A stretch of 64,000 nt of DNA, taken from positions 9,314,394 through 9,378,393 of the forward strand of contig NC_135726.1 in the NCBI RefSeq assembly GCF_964656455.1, read 5' to 3'. Shown here one piece after another: positions 10,932-22,880 of this stretch. A model generated the notes under the pieces. It had not been told where the DNA came from and searched no databases. It worked only from the letters and a program-made list of their open reading frames with translations. Position 1 is the stretch's first letter, and each line of letters opens with the position of its first letter. The stretch is from Halichoerus grypus (taxonomy: Eukaryota > Chordata > Mammalia > Carnivora > Phocidae). The position numbers and the translations under genes were made by a program.

Positions 10932-11594
10932 GGGAGGATCTCTGGTCCAAGCTCAGTGGTCTTCGGTTATTTAAATACATCACGGGTGGTAAAAATCATA
11001 TTGGCTCAGTGACGAAAGTACAAATAATGCACAGGTGAATTTTACAAAGTGAAAACAACTCCCAAATGCCACCGCCCTAAGATAAACAGAGTGACAGCCT
11101 GACACAAATCCTTCCCGAATACAATTTCCACACATCTAAAAACACCGCGCAACAATGTTTTCCTACCAACACGGCATTGTAGCTCATGTGTTATTTACAA
11201 TATTGTTTTTCCCCACTCATACATAATTGGATATATCTTAATAGAGTAGAGCTCTACTCCCACTTATTCCAACCAGTATGTTTAGGCCATTGAAGGGGCT
11301 GCTCAATCATTTATTAAAAACTGATCCACTTAGGAGGATGCAGCCCTCCACATCCTTCACTAGCTTTGTGAACTTATTGCTTAAACTCCCAATGTCTAAC
11401 CTTGTCTGTAAGGACAGAAATCACGGAAGACCCTCCTCCTTGGCACTGCTATGAGGATCAGTGAGACAGTAGCCATGGCAGCACTTTATGCAGGTGCTCT
11501 GGGGGCATCGACCATTGCTCTTGTTGTAATTAGTATTATTTTATGTCCTGGCCAGTTTTTTGTTACTGAAAGCCAAGCTGCGGTACCTGTACTT
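10932..11594. other. Mostly unique sequence
   Basis: No confident assignment. A short MIR-like tract (ATGAGGATCAGTGAGACAGT) lies at about 11450-11472. Confidence 0.35.
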
Positions 11595-11735
11595 TGCAAC
11601 ATCAGAATAGCTTCGATAGGATAAACTCCTAGAGGCAGAATTGCCAGATGAAGAGATGCCCACGTTCTAAGTTTTGATGGATTTTGCTGGGTGTCCTCCA
11701 AATAGGTTATAACAATTTCCATTCCCAAGAACGCT
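11595..11735 (-). repeat. L1 ORF2 3'-region fragment
   Basis: TAAACTCCTAGAGGCAGAATTG, GATGGATTTTGCTGGGTGTCCTCC and AATTTCCATTCCCAAGAACG parallel the antisense of the L1 ORF2 end (remembered form: TCCTAGAAGTGGAATTGCTGGG...CTCCCACCAACAGTG). Confidence 0.55.
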
Positions 11736-12595
11736 GCCGGAGACTAGGAGAGAAAACCCAAACAACCAATAATTCACACTGACATTTATAGTAAATTAAG
11801 ATGCAAAGTTTTATATCTTGAGCTCAACATGCCTGGTACCCAGCAAGTGGCAAGGAGCAGGTTTTTGAGACAGGCTTTAACTGAGGAAATGAATGAACGA
11901 GTAATCGACCACCAAACTTGGGACAAACTCAAAAGCAGAGATAAAGTAGGATGGTGATATTAGCAGCAATGGCTTTCCACAAGCCATTTGGGAAGCCGGG
12001 CATTTCTCCTGGGGCTTCATGCCAGCAGGCTCGGCCACACTGCTGGATGATGGAGATGAACTCGGTATGCAAAGCATGCAGTAAACATGTAACAGTATCA
12101 CTGCGCCTGAGAAGTGACCACGACGATTATTTTTAATTTATGGATGAATCCAAAGGGAGAAACCTTTCAAAAGTGCTACAGAAACAAGGCAAGGTATTCA
12201 ACAGATAATATGGAAGAGATAAAACACACACACACACCTCGGAGAAAAATGAGGTATCCTGCTTGAAGTGGCATGTGCCTAAGCAGCCTCTTCTAGGTTC
12301 CAACCAGAACACCCATAAAGCAGAAACAGGTGACAACACACACAAAAGAGAGGTCACACTCAAGTGATCCCCAAATGCTGTGCATCTTTTACATGAGCTG
12401 CAAGACCAGATAAATTACACTTAAAAAGGACTTGGAGAAAGAACTGAAACAGCAACAACAAGGAAGATATTTTTTATAGGAGGGAGATTTCATTGAGTCG
12501 TTAAATCATGTACGGTCTGCTGAACATGAGAGGCACAGTTTTATACTTGTAAAAGAAAATTTAGGCATTTATGTAAAAACTTCAAGAATGACTTT
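11736..12595. other. Unique sequence with a short (AC)n
   Basis: A (CA)6-7 tract lies at about 12224-12237. Nothing else is recognised. Confidence 0.4.
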
Positions 12596-12650
12596 GAGAG
12601 AGAGAGAGACAGAGAGAGAGAGAATGGGAGAGAGGGAGGGAGGAAGGAGG
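12596..12650. repeat. (GA)n purine-rich simple repeat
   Basis: GAGAGAGAGAGACAGAGAGAG followed by GGGAGAGAGGGAGGGAGGAAGG, all purine except for two bases. Confidence 0.85.
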
Positions 12651-14589
12651 ATCTTTAGCTTCCAAACCAGCAGCAGGGGAGGGAATGATGTATGAGGTGC
12701 ATGGGATATAAAGAAACTGGATCAATCCAAAAAAGTATCCAAAAAGAATTCAATATAATAATAAAGTAAAACACTTGGTAGAGAGGAAACATGAAATAAA
12801 ATTTAGAAATGAGTATTAATATAACCATACTCACAAGAAATATAAATGTACTTAAGTTCACACATTAAAAGGCAGAAACCAACAGGCTAGAATCTAAAAA
12901 TCACCTCTAGGTTGTATAGTGAAGATACACCGTGGAGAGAACTAGCATCCCTCAAACTAGCTCTCCCATTTCCACAGTGTGGGGTTTGCAGAGATGGGAA
13001 TGCAGCCAGAAACTACATTTCCCAGCATGCATGGAGGTGGGTGGGACATCCAGGCTTCTACCAAAGGCCTATAAGGGAAAGGGTATGTAACTCCTGGGCT
13101 GTTCCTATTATGAATTAGGTGGTATTTTCTTTCTCCTTCCGACTACGCTTTCTCCTTCCATAAGAGGAATGTAGATCGTAAGGATTTCCCAGAGCCAAGG
13201 GGACCATAGGTGAAAGAAGCTGGGATACTTATTCACCAAGTGAACAATAGCCACCTGCTGATCGGGGCCATTCATGTGAATTTGTGTTATACACTGGAAA
13301 TCCTTTGGTAAAACTGTTCTCTGTTTCCCCTGGAAAGGCCGATCAAGCCCCTGCCAAGCCAGGAGCTCAAGAGAAGAGCCAGAATGTCAATGTGTGTGGA
13401 CTGCTCCACGATGTTTCTACTGAGACCTTACAAGAAAGACATGTGCTCGGGGATGAAAGAAGCAGCAATGAAATCAGGCACATCAGAGAGCTGAAAAACA
13501 CTAATGGATTCTGGAGCCCAAATAGCATATAATAAGTCTGAAAAAGTCTTTGAGAGACAATAGCCATTGTGACTTCTGAATTCATTCAGAACTATTCAGC
13601 CCAGTAGGATATATCAGATTAATGATAACTGCTTTTCCACTCAAGTTGGCTACTCCAGATAGTTTCATGGTAGTTGCTACCAAGGAGAAAGAGAGAAAGA
13701 GAGAGTGTGTGTGAGGTGGGCCTGTGAGGACTTGTCTGACAGCGGAACCACGATGGCTTCAGGAAATGAAGTCCAAACAGAAGCTGAGGACAGGGGAGCC
13801 TTGCAGAGCGTCAGAGTGAGGCCAGCACGTGCACACACAGTCCAAACAGTGAACGGACATCCTGTCCTCCTGGGGCACAAAGCAGGCTGGTTTGGGTGTC
13901 GGCACACGGCCACAGGCACATCTGACTTGCTCTGTGGTCTCCTCTCTCATAGCCAAATGGGACGAATGAATCACATTGGGTAATTCTGTTAAAAGCCAGC
14001 TAAGTTACAGACTGCATGTTTTCAGAAGAGCATCTCAGACAGCATTAGAGTGGGGAGGGGGAGCGCGGGGGACACCACCTTCTAAATGTCCATTAGAAGC
14101 CACTTTGGAATGGCATGCATGTTAAAGCATCCTGGCCTTAGTGCACGCTCTCTCTGCCTCTTCAATATTTATAAACAGCATCTTCCCCTTTCCCTTTGGC
14201 TTGACAATACACATGTTCCCTATAGGCAGGGCTTCTGCTGTTACAGTGTGATGGGGTGACCCAGAGTTTCACCTCTGTAAACGGAGGCCCTGGTACATTT
14301 GCTCCTTCTTCCTAAAGGCAAGCCCTGGTTTTCTGAGGCTGCACTCCTTCCTGGGGTACCAGGCCCACAAGGCAACCCCCAGAAGGACTTGGGGGCATTA
14401 TGGCTGACGGTCATACTTTCTAGTTGGGCCAAGTGTCAACTGTCATCACACGTGTAGAACCTTAACACATCCTTCCCCTTCATAAATCCATTACAAAATC
14501 CATTCCATGAGGCAAACACTCATTGTGAATTAAAATCTTTTGATATGATTCAGGGAAGGGACGATTATAAATTTTGCCACAATTTACCC
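12651..14589. other. Unique sequence, nothing recognised
   Basis: About 1.9 kb in which I can name no repeat family. It includes a short GA tract at 13683-13705. Overlapping short frames on both strands at 13677-13983 are not gene-like. Confidence 0.35.
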
Positions 14590-14725
14590 TGTGGAGCCCT
14601 TACAAGGTAGACCTAATTGTCAGTATTTCATAAATAAAAGAAAGGCTAAGCAAGTATGAAAAATCGGGATCAAAAATCATGTAATTAGTAGCTGACAGAA
14701 CTGGGATTTCAGTTTTCCCTCCACC
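14590..14725 (-). repeat. Possible MIR fragment
   Basis: Weak similarity to reverse MIR: AAAGGCTAAGCAAGTATG and GTAGCTGACAGAACTGGGATTTCA. Heavily diverged. Confidence 0.35.
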
Positions 14726-14930
14726 CTGATAAGCCAATTCTCCTTACAAGATAGTAATATTGTCTTGGCACCAGAACTTCCTTCCCAACCCTGAAATTAT
14801 CCCTGAGTCCAGAAGAGTTTGGTGTGGCCAAACACAACTTACTCCTAAGAACATTCTTCCTTCTATAAACCCGCAATCTTTTACACCTTTTTGTTTTACT
14901 TTGACCATTAAAAATTTAACTTTATGATGG

Positions 14931-14947
14931 AAAAAAAAAAAAAAAAA
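14931..14947. repeat. poly(A) run, 17 bp
   Basis: Run of 17 A with no recognisable retroposon body upstream. Confidence 0.9.
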
Positions 14948-15133
14948 CAGCTAAGTTCAACCTCTCCTCTATTCCCAGGCCCCAGGCTTTGGATTAACCA
15001 AATTTGATAACTAAGTCATGTGTAATTTCAATTGTTTCCACATGTGTGGAAATAAGATACCAATCAAACCACCTGCTCATTCTGATCTAGTGGAACAGAT
15101 TTTTCTTCCCAAATGGACATAAGTCCTCTAGAA

Positions 15134-15344
15134 CAGGGGTTAGCAAAGCTTTTCTTGAATGCGCCAGATAGTATTTCAGGTTTTGCGGGCCATATAAGCT
15201 ACTCAACTTTTGTAGCATGACAACAAAAACTGCTGTAGATAATGTAAACAAATGGGCATGGCCACGTTCCGAAAAGCCTTTACTTAGAAAAACAGGCATT
15301 GGGCTGGGTTTCCTCCCAGCATAGCACAGTTTACTGACCTTTGT
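15134..15344 (+). repeat. hAT-type DNA transposon fossil (MITE)
   Basis: It begins CAGGGGTTAGCAAAGCTTTT and ends GTTTACTGACCTTTG, imperfect terminal inverted repeats of a common mammalian MITE (CAGGGGTnnGCAAACT type). Inside are GCCAGATAGTATTTCAGG, TTTTGCGGGCCATATAAGC, AATGTAAACAAATGGGCATGG and AAAACAGGCATTGGGCTGG. The same family sits in the opposite orientation at 52.46-52.79 kb. I leave the RepBase name open. Confidence 0.75.
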
Positions 15345-16005
15345 TTTAGAACACAGTCAAGAAAATTGGGTGTGCTTCCTAAAGTCTGACAGTCTTGTAA
15401 CTGTTATGATTTACAGATTCCAGTAAATGTAAGAGAAAAAGGAACATGAGACCATATCTTAAAGTGTGTGTTGCTTATCACACAGAACATTTGATAACGA
15501 TACAGATAACACACAGCCAAACGAGTCCCAAACTGTGTAGAATTAAGGATGACAATGGACTTAGCAGTGAGCATCTGATAACACTGCTCCTTACAAAACG
15601 TGTCTAGTATTAAATGAACTAACTTTCAGGAGCATCACACTTTCCGCACTAAATGGCTCCCACAATTCCACTTGTCTACTTGAACCTTTTTGAAATACAT
15701 TTTGGAATCCCTAGGAGTTTGTAAAACCCAGTCAAAAATTGAAATTGGGGTTTTCTAGACACTTTCCAAGCATGCAAATTCTTAGGCATTTGGGGTGGGA
15801 AGAATTGACATTTTTTTCCCCACTGAGCTCAAAGGTATGTTCCCAGATCTGCTAAAAATTCTCTTCAAAATCCTAACAACAAGCATCAAATCACAAGCCC
15901 CATCCTGGACACTGGGTATATGGTCAGGATATTTCTGCACTGTTCATTCGCATTTATATTTCAGAAAAACAAAAACAAAACAGAAACAACAACAAAACCA
16001 TGCTT

Positions 16006-16209
16006 TTTTTTTAAGATTTTTTATTATTTTATTTATTTGACAGAGAGAGACACAGCGAGAGAGAGGGAACACAAGCAGGGGGAGTGGGAGAGGGAGAAGC
16101 AGGCTTCCCGCGGAGCAGGGAACCTGATGCGGGGCTCGATCCCAGGACCCTGGGATCATGACCTGAGCCGAAGGCAGACGCTTAACGACTGAGCCACCCA
16201 GGGGCCCCC
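16006..16209 (-). mobile_element. Carnivore SINE, young full-length copy
   Basis: Reverse-orientation SINEC with all parts: T-run, TTATTTATTTGACAGAGAGAG, ACACAGCGAGAGAGAGGGAAC, GGCTTCCCGCGGAGCAGGG, CTGGGATCATGACCTGAGCC and CTGAGCCACCCAGGGGCCC. It is flanked by a perfect 12-bp target duplication, AAAACCATGCTT, at 15994-16005 and 16210-16221. The intact duplication and near-consensus body suggest recent insertion. It shares the CGCTGTGTCTCTCTCTGTCAAA-type 3' end with the copy at 59951. Confidence 0.97.
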
Positions 16210-16949
16210 AAAACCATGCTTCTCTTAATGAAAAGAAAGCTACACACTTTTTTCCTTCATTGGAGAGAAGAGAGGTGCAAACACAGACACAGGGGCTAGG
16301 GAGGGGGGGTGCCACTGGGGTAGGATGGGCAGAAGCACACCCACAAAAACAAAACAATGAACACATGAAATGAGATGCTCACATAAGAGTTACTAATGAG
16401 GCCATTTCTTCCATGGCCTAGAATTTTTCTAATCCAAATGACACCAGTAGATTAAGGGTGATTGACAGACTAGAGCCATTCCATAAAGAAATAAGAATTA
16501 AGGACACATTATCACCCAAGAGAATTCATGCCTTCTGCTGGGGAAAGCAAGGATGGTCCCTCCAGCAGGTATCTGAATCACTTGGCCATGGGTAAGGGTT
16601 TCGGTTCCTCAGCCTTGCCAGAATTCAGTACCAAGCCCTGGTGAGAACCAGTTTCTTACAGGAAGAATGATCTCTGGAACCCACCAAGCACCTGATTTAC
16701 AAGGATATAAATATTTCAAAATAAAGACAAACTCCTCTAACTAACAGGAAAAGATGCAAAAGAAGCAGTATCATAACCAGCAGCTGGCTCATGGCACTGG
16801 GATCCTCCAACTGACACCCAGTTTCACAGACTGCAGTAGGCCAAGCAATCATGCTGGCAGTGACGAAAGGTGGTAGAGCCCCAGCAGCTACTCTGGGCCG
16901 GGTTCCCAGCCCAGCACTTTGCATCAACACAGATTTCCTTCTACATCCT
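16210..16949. other. Unique sequence, nothing recognised
   Basis: No repeat or exon is supported beyond the SINE target duplication at its start. Confidence 0.4.
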
Positions 16950-17060
16950 CAGCACCTTTAAAAAGTAGGTATTAGCATCTTCATGCCCTAAGTGAGAAAA
17001 TGAAAATTAAGTAACTTGAGGTCATAAGATCAGATGAAGGGAGGATATTAACCAGGTCTA
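16950..17060 (-). repeat. MIR fragment
   Basis: AAAAAGTAGGTATTAGCATCTTC, AAGTGAGAAAATGAAAATTAAG, TAACTTGAGGTCATAAGATCAG and ACCAGGTCTAACTGA fit a reverse MIR. Confidence 0.6.
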
Positions 17061-18174
17061 ACTGACCCCAAATCATCTGCCACTGCCCACCCACAGTACA
17101 CGTGGACTACTACCAGGACCGCGACCATGAACAGGAGAGGGAAGTGGCAGGCTATCAGAATCCTTGCAAATGATGAAATTCCAGGTACCTAAGCAGAATG
17201 GGAGGAGGATAAGAACACTCAGAAGAGCCCAGAAAGACCACATGTGTAGAAAAAAAGCATAGAAAACACCCTGTTCCCCTCTCTCCCAAGACCCATAATC
17301 ATATGCTGCACTATTCCCTGCAAGTGCAGACATACACAGGGTAGCACATTAATCCTTCAAACACTAACAGATGCTGGCAGGGATTTAGACTGGAATGTAG
17401 TTACAAAGTGACAAATTATGTTCTGTATTAGAGAGAGAGAGAAAGAGCACCCACAAACGGGCTGATAAATGTCAGCTGCAGTCATGACAAACGGTTTATT
17501 TTTATTATACTGTAACCACAAATGTTTTTTTCTCTTGTTTTTTTTTTTTTTCAGGGAGTCCCAAAGATTTATTTGTTGCAGGGAAAAAACAAGATTATAT
17601 ATGACACAAAGTAATAACTGTAAGATCACTGATATTCCGGGCACTCTGCCCTCCTGGAAGGCTACAATCCAAGCTGAACAGTGCTACTAAAAATGCTACC
17701 TTCTCCAAAGCACAGTAAATGGTTAATAAATCAGAACCGATACAATGCCTTGTAATTAGATATAGCCTTAGTTCACAGACTAGCCAATTGATAGACAATA
17801 TCCAATTCCCCCTTTACTGGCTATCAGGAGGGTAGAGTAACTATTAAAATAAATTTAATGGCTGTGACAGGTAAGAAAATATACCAGAAGCTAAAATGTA
17901 ATCAGTATATCCAAACCCAAAATAAAATTATAGTCTTTGCTACAACACAGTCTCTGGAAAGGAGGCTTATGGACAGAGAGCGACATCCACAGGCCGATAA
18001 GGGCAAGGTCACTAACTCTAAAGGAATGTTCAACCTTGAAAACAAGATTGAGAGGGGGGATTTGGCCTGGAGCCAGGAGAAAATGTAAGCATTTATTATT
18101 AAGAAACCATTCAGAAGAATTCCTTTTAGCCACTTGGTCAGTCAGATATTGGCGGTAGTGACAGGCATTGTTGG
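17061..18174. other. Unique sequence with a T-run
   Basis: No named repeat. A T14 run at about 17539-17552 followed by CAG imitates a splice acceptor but no open exon with a donor follows. A short (GA)n is at 17431-17447. Confidence 0.35.
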
Positions 18175-18195
18175 GCGCCATGGCAAGATGGCGGA
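18175..18195 (+). promoter_or_regulatory. Paired GCCAT/YY1-like motif
   Basis: GCGCCATGG at 18175-18183 is followed at once by CAAGATGGCGGA at 18184-18195. The second closely matches the YY1 consensus AAGATGGCGGC, and the first contains the reverse core GCCAT. YY1-type motifs occur in promoters and at L1 5' ends. Function here is not shown. Confidence 0.4.
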
Positions 18196-18239
18196 GAGGT
18201 GGCCCGGAGTGCACACCCCTGGCTCCTCAAGTCGGGCTC

Positions 18240-18320
18240 GCCCCTAACTCCACAGGTGACCTTGGGCAAGTTCCTGCCCACCCCAGAGTCTACACTATCC
18301 CAGCTGTGAGCCACAGCGTT
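18240..18320 (+). repeat. Possible MIR 5' fragment
   Basis: CACAGGTGACCTTGGGCAAGTTCCTG resembles the MIR core on the plus strand; the rest is too diverged to follow. Confidence 0.35.
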
Positions 18321-18610
18321 TGGATCTCATATTGTCGTTACCATCTCTTCAGAGCCCATTTCTTTGTTTCGAACTGAGTGAGAGGTGGTGAAGACAAGAG
18401 GGCTAGTAGAAGAAAGGAACAGCGGTGGTCAAGTAGATTCACTAGAAAGAGGGACATTTTGTCTTTTGGGACTCTCAGGTGCAGATTTCTTACGAAATCG
18501 CTGCAAATTAAAACTCCCCAGAGTTGCATGCTCTAAAAGCAAGATTTTAGAAAAACATGACAGGTATACATAAATACTTTTAAATCCACAGATTACATAG
18601 AAGGGTGAAG

Positions 18611-18611
<1 letters not shown>

Positions 18612-18658
<47 letters not shown>
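18612..18658. repeat. (AC)23 microsatellite
   Basis: An uninterrupted AC repeat of about 47 bp, likely polymorphic. The minus-strand frame over it (alternating V and C) is an artefact. Confidence 0.95.
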
Positions 18659-18662
<4 letters not shown>

Positions 18663-18834
18663 GATTACTGCACAGAAAGGTTGGTTGTTTCTTTTCCCCC
18701 CTGATAATGAATAAAAAGATTTTTGTGGTGGGAAGTGCGTTGGGGTAGCAGTGTCATCAGAGAACAGGCAGGAAATTTTCTCTCCTATGTCTATCCCACT
18801 GCTGGGCTAGAAGGAGTTTGTGAAAAGTGCATAG

Positions 18835-19020
18835 AGATAGTCCCTGGGGTCAGGACACCAAGATGCAATTCTGACTCTGCCACCTTCTTTACGTGTTCTG
18901 ACCTCTTGGAATGCTGGAACCTCTGCCCCACAGTAAGACTGGTGGGGGTTGGATAAGATTACGCTTGTAGCCCGTATGGCCCAGCACCCGCGTGGCACAC
19001 AGTAAGTTCCTGATGAACTA
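18835..19020 (+). repeat. MIR element, diverged
   Basis: GATGCAATTCTGACTCTGCCACC, a GTTCTGACCTCTTGG segment, GGTTGGATAAGATTACG and GGCACACAGTAAGTTCCTGATG follow MIR order. Confidence 0.55.
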
Positions 19021-19384
19021 CGCTGCTCCCTGGAAGTCCCCCACAAAGCCCTTCCAATCCTGAAAGAAGTAAGTGCCTTTCCTGCAAGTCCCATATCAAT
19101 GTATTCTTTCTTTATCCTGCTTCATATCCCCATCACCACTTTCCTGTGTCTTCTCTCTTGTTATTTCTAAAGGTGAGGGACAAGATACAAATTCAGCACT
19201 AAGCATGTTCCCATGAATCCCCTTCCATTCCCTAGGCCAATGTGTCCCAAATATCTGTTTTCACTAGCCTATGGTGTTATGAAATGAAAAATGGGGAGCT
19301 GGGAGGAATTCAGTGAGAAGAGAAATTCACTCAATTAAACTAGCAGTCCATCATAGAAGCCAGCCAAAAGAAGCTCCTACTGTC
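19021..19384. other. Unique sequence, possibly degraded L1
   Basis: No clear assignment. It may be the 5' extension of the L1 that follows. Confidence 0.3.
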
Positions 19385-20252
19385 TAAAGCTGGAACAATT
19401 TGAGCAACAAAATAAATAATGATAATACTAGATTATAAGCCATACAATAAGATATATACCCATGAGTCTACACTAATATAAATAATTGACTCAATAAACA
19501 GAGGAGAAGGGGTAGCTCTTACTTCAGGAGAATTCCAATTTAATAAGTAGGAAAAACATGAGGGAAATACAAAACCATCATTAGGCAAACATCACAATTA
19601 TTAATTGCTGCTGACAACATCTACTCGTGGATGTTAAAGGTCAGTGTGTCAATGTTTAAGGAGAAAGAGGACATTTGCACAATCTCAAAGCACCTCCCCC
19701 CAAATATTTCTGAATGATGAAGAAAAAACTAGTAACATTACACTGGAGAAACTCAGGAGATACCACCTTCACCAAATGATCAAGGTTACTTCACTGTGAG
19801 CATCACCAGTGATAAGACTGTCAACATCATGGACACCCTGGTGTGATGCACTAAGGACACAACATCCCTTCTACAACAGTCTTGCAGAAATATGTTTAAA
19901 CTCTATCTAATCATGAAAAAAAATCACACACACAGGATTCTCAAGATCAGGAAGGACAAGAAAGGAATAGGAACTGTCAAAGACTGAAGGCAACCAAGGG
20001 GACACAACAACTAAAAATAATGTGGGATCTTGGACAAGATCCTGAAATTTAAAACAGCTCCTAGGGAACAGCGGTGAAATTTCAGCAGGGTAGCATAGCT
20101 GATGGCATGGACCAATGTCAATTTCCTGGTTCTGATAGTTCCATGATGGTTAGATAAACTGCCAAAATCAGGGGAAGGAAGTGAACTCTCTGCACTATTT
20201 TTATGCCTTCTATGTGAGTCTAAAATTAGTTCAAAACAAAAAGTTAATAAAA
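19385..20252 (+). repeat. L1M/L1ME-type LINE 3' end
   Basis: AAATAATGATAATACTAGATT, CAAGATCAGGAAGGACAAGAAAGG, AGACTGAAGGCAACCAAGGGGACA, AATGTGGGATCTTGGACAAGATCC, TCAATTTCCTGGTTCTGATA, ACTCTCTGCACTATTTTTATG and a terminal AAAATTAGTTCAAAACAAAAAGTTAATAAA match an old mammalian L1 3' UTR from the middle to the tail. No coding sequence remains. Confidence 0.7.
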
Positions 20253-20654
20253 TGAAATATGCCTTTAGAGGATGCATATGTCCTCACAAATTCTGGGGTT
20301 AAAATGCCCTTTCTTTTATAAAGTAATTTTGATTGTTGATAGAGGCATATTGCTACATTTTGCTGATTTTTTTTGGTTGCTGTTTTTACTGTCCTCAGGA
20401 AAAAATAAATAAATAATCCTTTAGCAAGCCCAAGTTCGCATCCTCATTTTTGTCTTCTTTTGAAAAAGTTTACTGGATCCTGAAATTCAAACTTCTGGGA
20501 ACTACTAACCAACCTCATTTAAAAGTACTTACTAATGATTGAATACTGAAGCAATGAGTGTTTACAAAATGAGTACTGTCACTTTCACAGAATACTACCA
20601 ATACCCTGATGACAAAATTAAGTCCCTCTGTTGTTGTAGTGTCAAACCAAAATC
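20253..20654. other. Unique AT-rich sequence
   Basis: Nothing recognised beyond short A/T runs. Confidence 0.4.
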
Positions 20655-20765
20655 AAGCTCATGGTCACTTCTTCCAAGAAATCTCCCCTGACCATCCCAG
20701 GTGGAATATGGCCTCATGCTACAGATTGCCACAGTTCCCTGTGGGAAGCAGGGATGAGAGAACCG
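20655..20765 (+). repeat. L2 LINE fragment
   Basis: TCACTTCTTCCAAGAAATCTCCCCTGACCATCCCAGGTGGAATATGG follows the L2 3' region in which TCACCTCCTCCAGGAAGCCTTCCCTGACC is typical. Confidence 0.55.
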
Positions 20766-20826
20766 AGCAAGAAGCCTTGGCTTCCTCATACCAACTTACG
20801 GGCTTCTTAAAATCAGGGTTGCTCAT

Positions 20827-21027
20827 GGGGCGCCTGGGCGGTTCAGGCAGTCAAGCGTCAGACTCCTGATTTTGGCTCAGGTCATGATCTCAGGGTCATG
20901 AGATCAAGCTCCACGTTGAGCTCTGCACTCAGCTCAAGTCTGCTTGTCCCTCTCCCTCTCTGCTCCTACCCCGCATTCCTGCGTAGGCTCTCTCTCAAAT
21001 AAATTAAGATCTTAAAAAAAAAAAAAA
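20827..21027 (+). mobile_element. Carnivore SINE, older copy
   Basis: GGGGCGCCTGGGCGGTTCAGG head, GTCATGATCTCAGGGTCATGAGATC, CTGCTTGTCCCTCTCCCTCTC, CTCTCTCTCAAATAAATTAAG and an A-tail. The target duplications around AAAATCAGGG (20809 and 21024) extend with mismatches to about 18 bp. Head substitutions and imperfect duplications mark it as older than the copies at 16006 and 59951. Confidence 0.93.
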
Positions 21028-21584
21028 TCAGGGCCTCTCACATATCTACTAAGAGTCCCCACCACCACCAATGAAAACTCAAGTTATTAAAAAATTTTTT
21101 ATATATAACTCCTCTAGGTTTTGAGACATTTAATGCAAGTTAAATGTATTTTTAAAATCCTCTTTCAATGTATAAGCTATGAAATGCCCAGAAACTCACA
21201 ATCTGTTCATTTTAAGTCTTTCAGCTCTGAAGTGGATTTAAAACAAACAAGCAAAAAGTTGCTTCATTTATTTCCTAAGTACCAACTATCGATCTCTTAT
21301 GTTTCCAAAGCACTCTCGTTATAGCAATTTTGGGGCCCTAATGATTGGAGCTTTAATAAGGATTAAGCACAGGAAAAAAACTTAAGTTTGCACACCCTAT
21401 GTTACAGATTAGCCAGAGAGCTTTAAAGGAGTGTATGTAAAATGTGAAAACTTTTTGTTCAACTTTGTGTTCTTTGAAGTTGAGAAGGATATTGGGACAA
21501 ATTGATGGGCAAACCAGCCCCTCCCTCTCCATTATCAATGAAACAAAGATAAATGCTCATTCAGGGAGTAATACAAATCATTAT

Positions 21585-22110
21585 AAAATGATCACCACGC
21601 AGTGGTGCCGAAGGTGTGGGGAAATAGACCCTCACACACTGCTGCAAAAATAGTATAAATGGGAACAACCTTTCTGAAGAAGAATGATCCATTTGCATTT
21701 AAAAGCTTCACTTAGCCCAGGTAAATCAGCAGCTTTGCTCATGGCTGCGAGAAATTGAAAAGAGCATCTGCGCCCAGCAATAAGGGATTCATTTAATAAG
21801 TGATGAAGGTATAATGTGGGGTCACTGGAACCACACTGCCAGAGCATAGTTATCAATACGGAAAGATGGCCAAAATATGTTAGGTTCAAAAATAAAAACC
21901 AGACTAGAGTGAGATTGCCATTTTAAGAAAAACAGATAAGCATATTTGAATTTTTAAAAGACAAAAAGATATACACAAAGTTAATGATTGCTTCTGACAC
22001 CCAGAAGTACTTCTTCCTCCTTATTTATGTACATGTAACTAACTATAATTGTGAAATTTATAAAAATAACTACATTATTTTTCAATCAGAAGAAATGTAT
22101 TAGCAGAGTC
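21585..22110 (+). repeat. L1M-type LINE, ORF2 end and 3' UTR
   Basis: The order is GTGTGGGGAAATAGACCCTCACACACTGC, GGGAACAACCTTTCTGAAGAAG, GCCCAGCAATAAGGGATTC, CAGAGCATAGTTATCAATACGGAAAGATGGCC and a GATAAGCATATTTGAATTTTTA tail. It corresponds to the degraded end of L1 ORF2 and its UTR. No frame survives. Confidence 0.6.
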
Positions 22111-22185
22111 CCAATTTGATTAAATAGGTAGATATTATATGTGAGTGTATAATATACATGAATGAATTTACTACTAGTGTAGGCA

Positions 22186-22201
22186 TTTTTTTTTTTTTTT
22201 T
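22186..22201. repeat. poly(T) run, 16 bp
   Basis: Run of 16 T directly after GTGTAGGCA. The downstream sequence is not a recognised SINE. Confidence 0.9.
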
Positions 22202-22524
22202 CCTGGAAGGACATGGAATGGGTTATCTTTTCGGTAGAACACTATATGTTTAACGGATACTGGATATTGGAAAGAGACTACTCATTTAGATGTTTCTGTA
22301 CTATTTCAAATTTTCTCCTGTGCACCTTTTTCGTAAAATAAAGTAGTTTCTAAGCGTAGCCAGAAAGATAAGGGAAGGCTGGCTACCCTGTGTGTGGTGC
22401 GTGCATGTGTACTGTGGCCAGCCCTCATGCATGACTCAGACCCCCAAGGAAACAATCCCTGGCTGTGTGAGGCACAAAGAGGAAAAGCACTGACCTCAGG
22501 ATCGGTGCTTCTGGCCCTCAGGTG

Positions 22525-22755
22525 AGAAATCACAGGCAGAGAGGTCAGGCCTGACCAAGTTCAAATCTGAGTTCTGCCCTTGGGTAGTTGTGCAATGCTG
22601 GATAATTCACCAAGCTTTCTGAGACCCAGTACAGTGGGGTAATGATATATACCCAGCAGAAGTGCTCTGAGCATTAAGTTAGATAATGAGTATAAAGCAT
22701 CTAACACGGTGCCTGGATGGGGAGGCAATCAGTAATCAGAGCTAACATTGGCAAT
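22525..22755 (+). repeat. MIR element, near full length
   Basis: AAGTTCAAATCTGAGTTCTGCCC, TGTGCAATGCTGGATAATTCACC, TTTCTGAGACCCAGTACAGTGG, AGCATTAAGTTAGATAATGAG, ATAAAGCATCTAACACGGTGCC and CAATCAGTAATCAGAGCTAA give the whole element in order. Confidence 0.8.
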
Positions 22756-22789
22756 AATAATCATCATCATAATACCTATCATTTATAAT

Positions 22790-22880
22790 ATCTCCAACCC
22801 CACAGAGTTGTGTTGAATATGAAGGATAACATGCATGGAAAAGCTTTAGCATAGAATAAATAGTTCATAAATGTGTTCCA
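22790..22880 (+). repeat. MIR 3' fragment
   Basis: CCACAGAGTTGTGTTGAATATGAAGG and AGCATAGAATAAATAGTTCATAAATG match the MIR 3' half; it follows the previous MIR in the same orientation. Confidence 0.5.

Noticed and set aside
17539..17556. T14-CAG acceptor-like tract on the plus strand
   Set aside because: A bare T-run; the following sequence has no donor with an open frame that looks coding.
18429..18656. Minus frame of alternating V and C
   Set aside because: Translation of the (AC)n microsatellite.
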